NCBI RefSeq assembly: GCF_038404985.1
Contig: NZ_JBBKBA010000004.1
Span: 1 to 64,000 of the forward strand
Source of the DNA: Ferrovibrio sp. MS7
GTDB lineage: Bacteria > Pseudomonadota > Alphaproteobacteria > Ferrovibrionales > Ferrovibrionaceae
Direction of reading: 5' to 3'
DNA length: 64,000 bases
Shown here: one piece after another, positions 63,462 through 64,000 of the stretch
Position numbering within the stretch: the stretch's first letter is position 1
How the letters are laid out: each line of letters opens with the position of its first letter
Notes under the pieces: generated by a model
Seen by the model: only the letters and a program-made list of their open reading frames with translations
Told to the model about the DNA's origin: nothing
Database searches by the model: none
Position numbers and translations under genes: made by a program

Positions 63462-64000
63462 ATGTTGCGATCCACCAAGACCCTCGGCGCCCTGATCGGC
63501 ACCGCTTTTGCCGTCACCGCCTCGCTGGCGCAGGCCCAGGAAACCAAGGTCGGGATCGGCATTTCCGGCTGGACCGGCTTTGCCCCGATCACGCTGGCCA
63601 AGGAAGCCGAAATCTACAAGAAGAACGGCCTCGACGTGACGATCCGCAAGATCCCGCAGAAGGACCGCCACCTGGCGCTGGCCTCTGGCGACATCCAGTG
63701 CGCCGCCACCACGGTGGAAACCTGGATCGTGTGGAACACCAACGGCATCGCCACCACCCAGTTGTTCAAGATGGATCAGGGCATGGGTTCGGACGGCATC
63801 GTCGCCCGCAACTCGATCACCAAGGTCTCCGACCTGAAGGGCAAGACCGTGGCCGCTTCGGCGCCTGGCACCAACCCGCATTTCACGCTGGCCTGGATTC
63901 TGAAGAAGAACGGCCTGAAGCTCAGCGACGTGAACCTGATCACCCTGGAGCCGGCACCGGCCGCCAATGCCTTCGTTGCCGGCACCGGCAACCTGGATGC
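63462..64000 (+). CDS. NitT/TauT-family ABC transporter substrate-binding protein, N-terminal part
   Basis: 179 visible residues; cut by the right edge. Signal peptide ends near SLAQAQE, then TKVGIGISGWTGFAPITLAK and the NitT/TauT-type stretch TVAASAPGTNPHF. A CGGAGA ribosome site precedes the ATG. The family binds taurine, nitrate, sulfonates or aromatic acids. The PhyH gene upstream and sigma-54 promoter suggest a nutrient-scavenging locus continuing past the window. Confidence 0.88.
   Translation, partial: MLRSTKTLGALIGTAFAVTASLAQAQETKVGIGISGWTGFAPITLAKEAEIYKKNGLDVTIRKIPQKDRHLALASGDIQCAATTVETWIVWNTNGIATTQLFKMDQGMGSDGIVARNSITKVSDLKGKTVAASAPGTNPHFTLAWILKKNGLKLSDVNLITLEPAPAANAFVAGTGNLD

Noticed and set aside
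1-64000. CRISPR arrays, insertion sequences or prophage genes
   Set aside because: No regularly spaced repeats, transposases, integrases or phage structural genes were seen anywhere in the window.

Overview
The window is GC-rich, densely packed bacterial DNA. Gene content points to an alphaproteobacterium of Rhodospirillales type. The evidence is a tRNA-Tyr/tRNA-Gly/tuf cluster, DUF2889 and DUF2783 proteins, a yfgM-bamB-der operon, a full-length glnE and several alphaproteobacterial ABC transporters. I cannot name the genus from sequence alone. Most of the window is chromosomal housekeeping and metabolism; no phage, insertion sequence or CRISPR array was seen.

Layout. 0-6.5 kb: start of tuf with tRNA-Tyr and tRNA-Gly, rlmB, bacterioferritin (bfr), secreted thioredoxin-like and hydrolase genes, a membrane-bound BTAD/TPR regulator and the bacterioferritin-associated ferredoxin bfd. 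6.5-8.3 kb: an AT-rich islet between a decayed tRNA-Thr-like copy and an intact tRNA-Thr, carrying a signal-peptidase-like membrane protein that appears to have lost its catalytic Ser/Lys pair. 8.3-14.5 kb: a GpdQ-like phosphodiesterase divergent from a CUT1/Ugp-type ABC transporter with a DeoR-family regulator, likely one glycerophosphodiester or sugar uptake locus. 14.6-21 kb: BenE-like transporter, a receiver-domain protein with a coupled helical partner, DUF2889, SGNH hydrolase, M20 amidohydrolase and a DUF6516/winged-helix pair resembling a toxin-antitoxin module. 21-32.4 kb: a Liv-type transporter with two tandem paralogous binding proteins, a diguanylate cyclase translationally coupled to paaG-like hydratases and a PaaI thioesterase, and an aldo/keto reductase.

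32-50 kb: TfoX-like, CrcB, ferredoxin plus cysteine desulfurase, hydrolase, anmK, tyrS, a large AsmA-like envelope protein, glnE, a Bcp-type peroxiredoxin, an M23 peptidase/bactofilin morphogenesis pair, lipase-like and acyltransferase genes, and prfB with its programmed +1 frameshift. 50-64 kb: DsbA-like and M48 (BepA-like) periplasmic quality control, a divergent GGT-like lipoprotein, an aminotransferase, a GFA protein, der-bamB-yfgM, a secreted protein plus a 55-residue membrane protein, a dienelactone hydrolase, a SET-domain protein, a 34-residue membrane peptide, and a PhyH dioxygenase with a NitT/TauT-type binding protein preceded by a good sigma-54 promoter candidate.

The best leads for new biology are the tRNA-flanked islet with its S26 pseudoenzyme, the DUF6516 module with helically phased operator repeats, the paired iron boxes at bfr and bfd, the receiver/partner pair, and the sigma-54-linked PhyH locus. 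All alignments described were made by eye.
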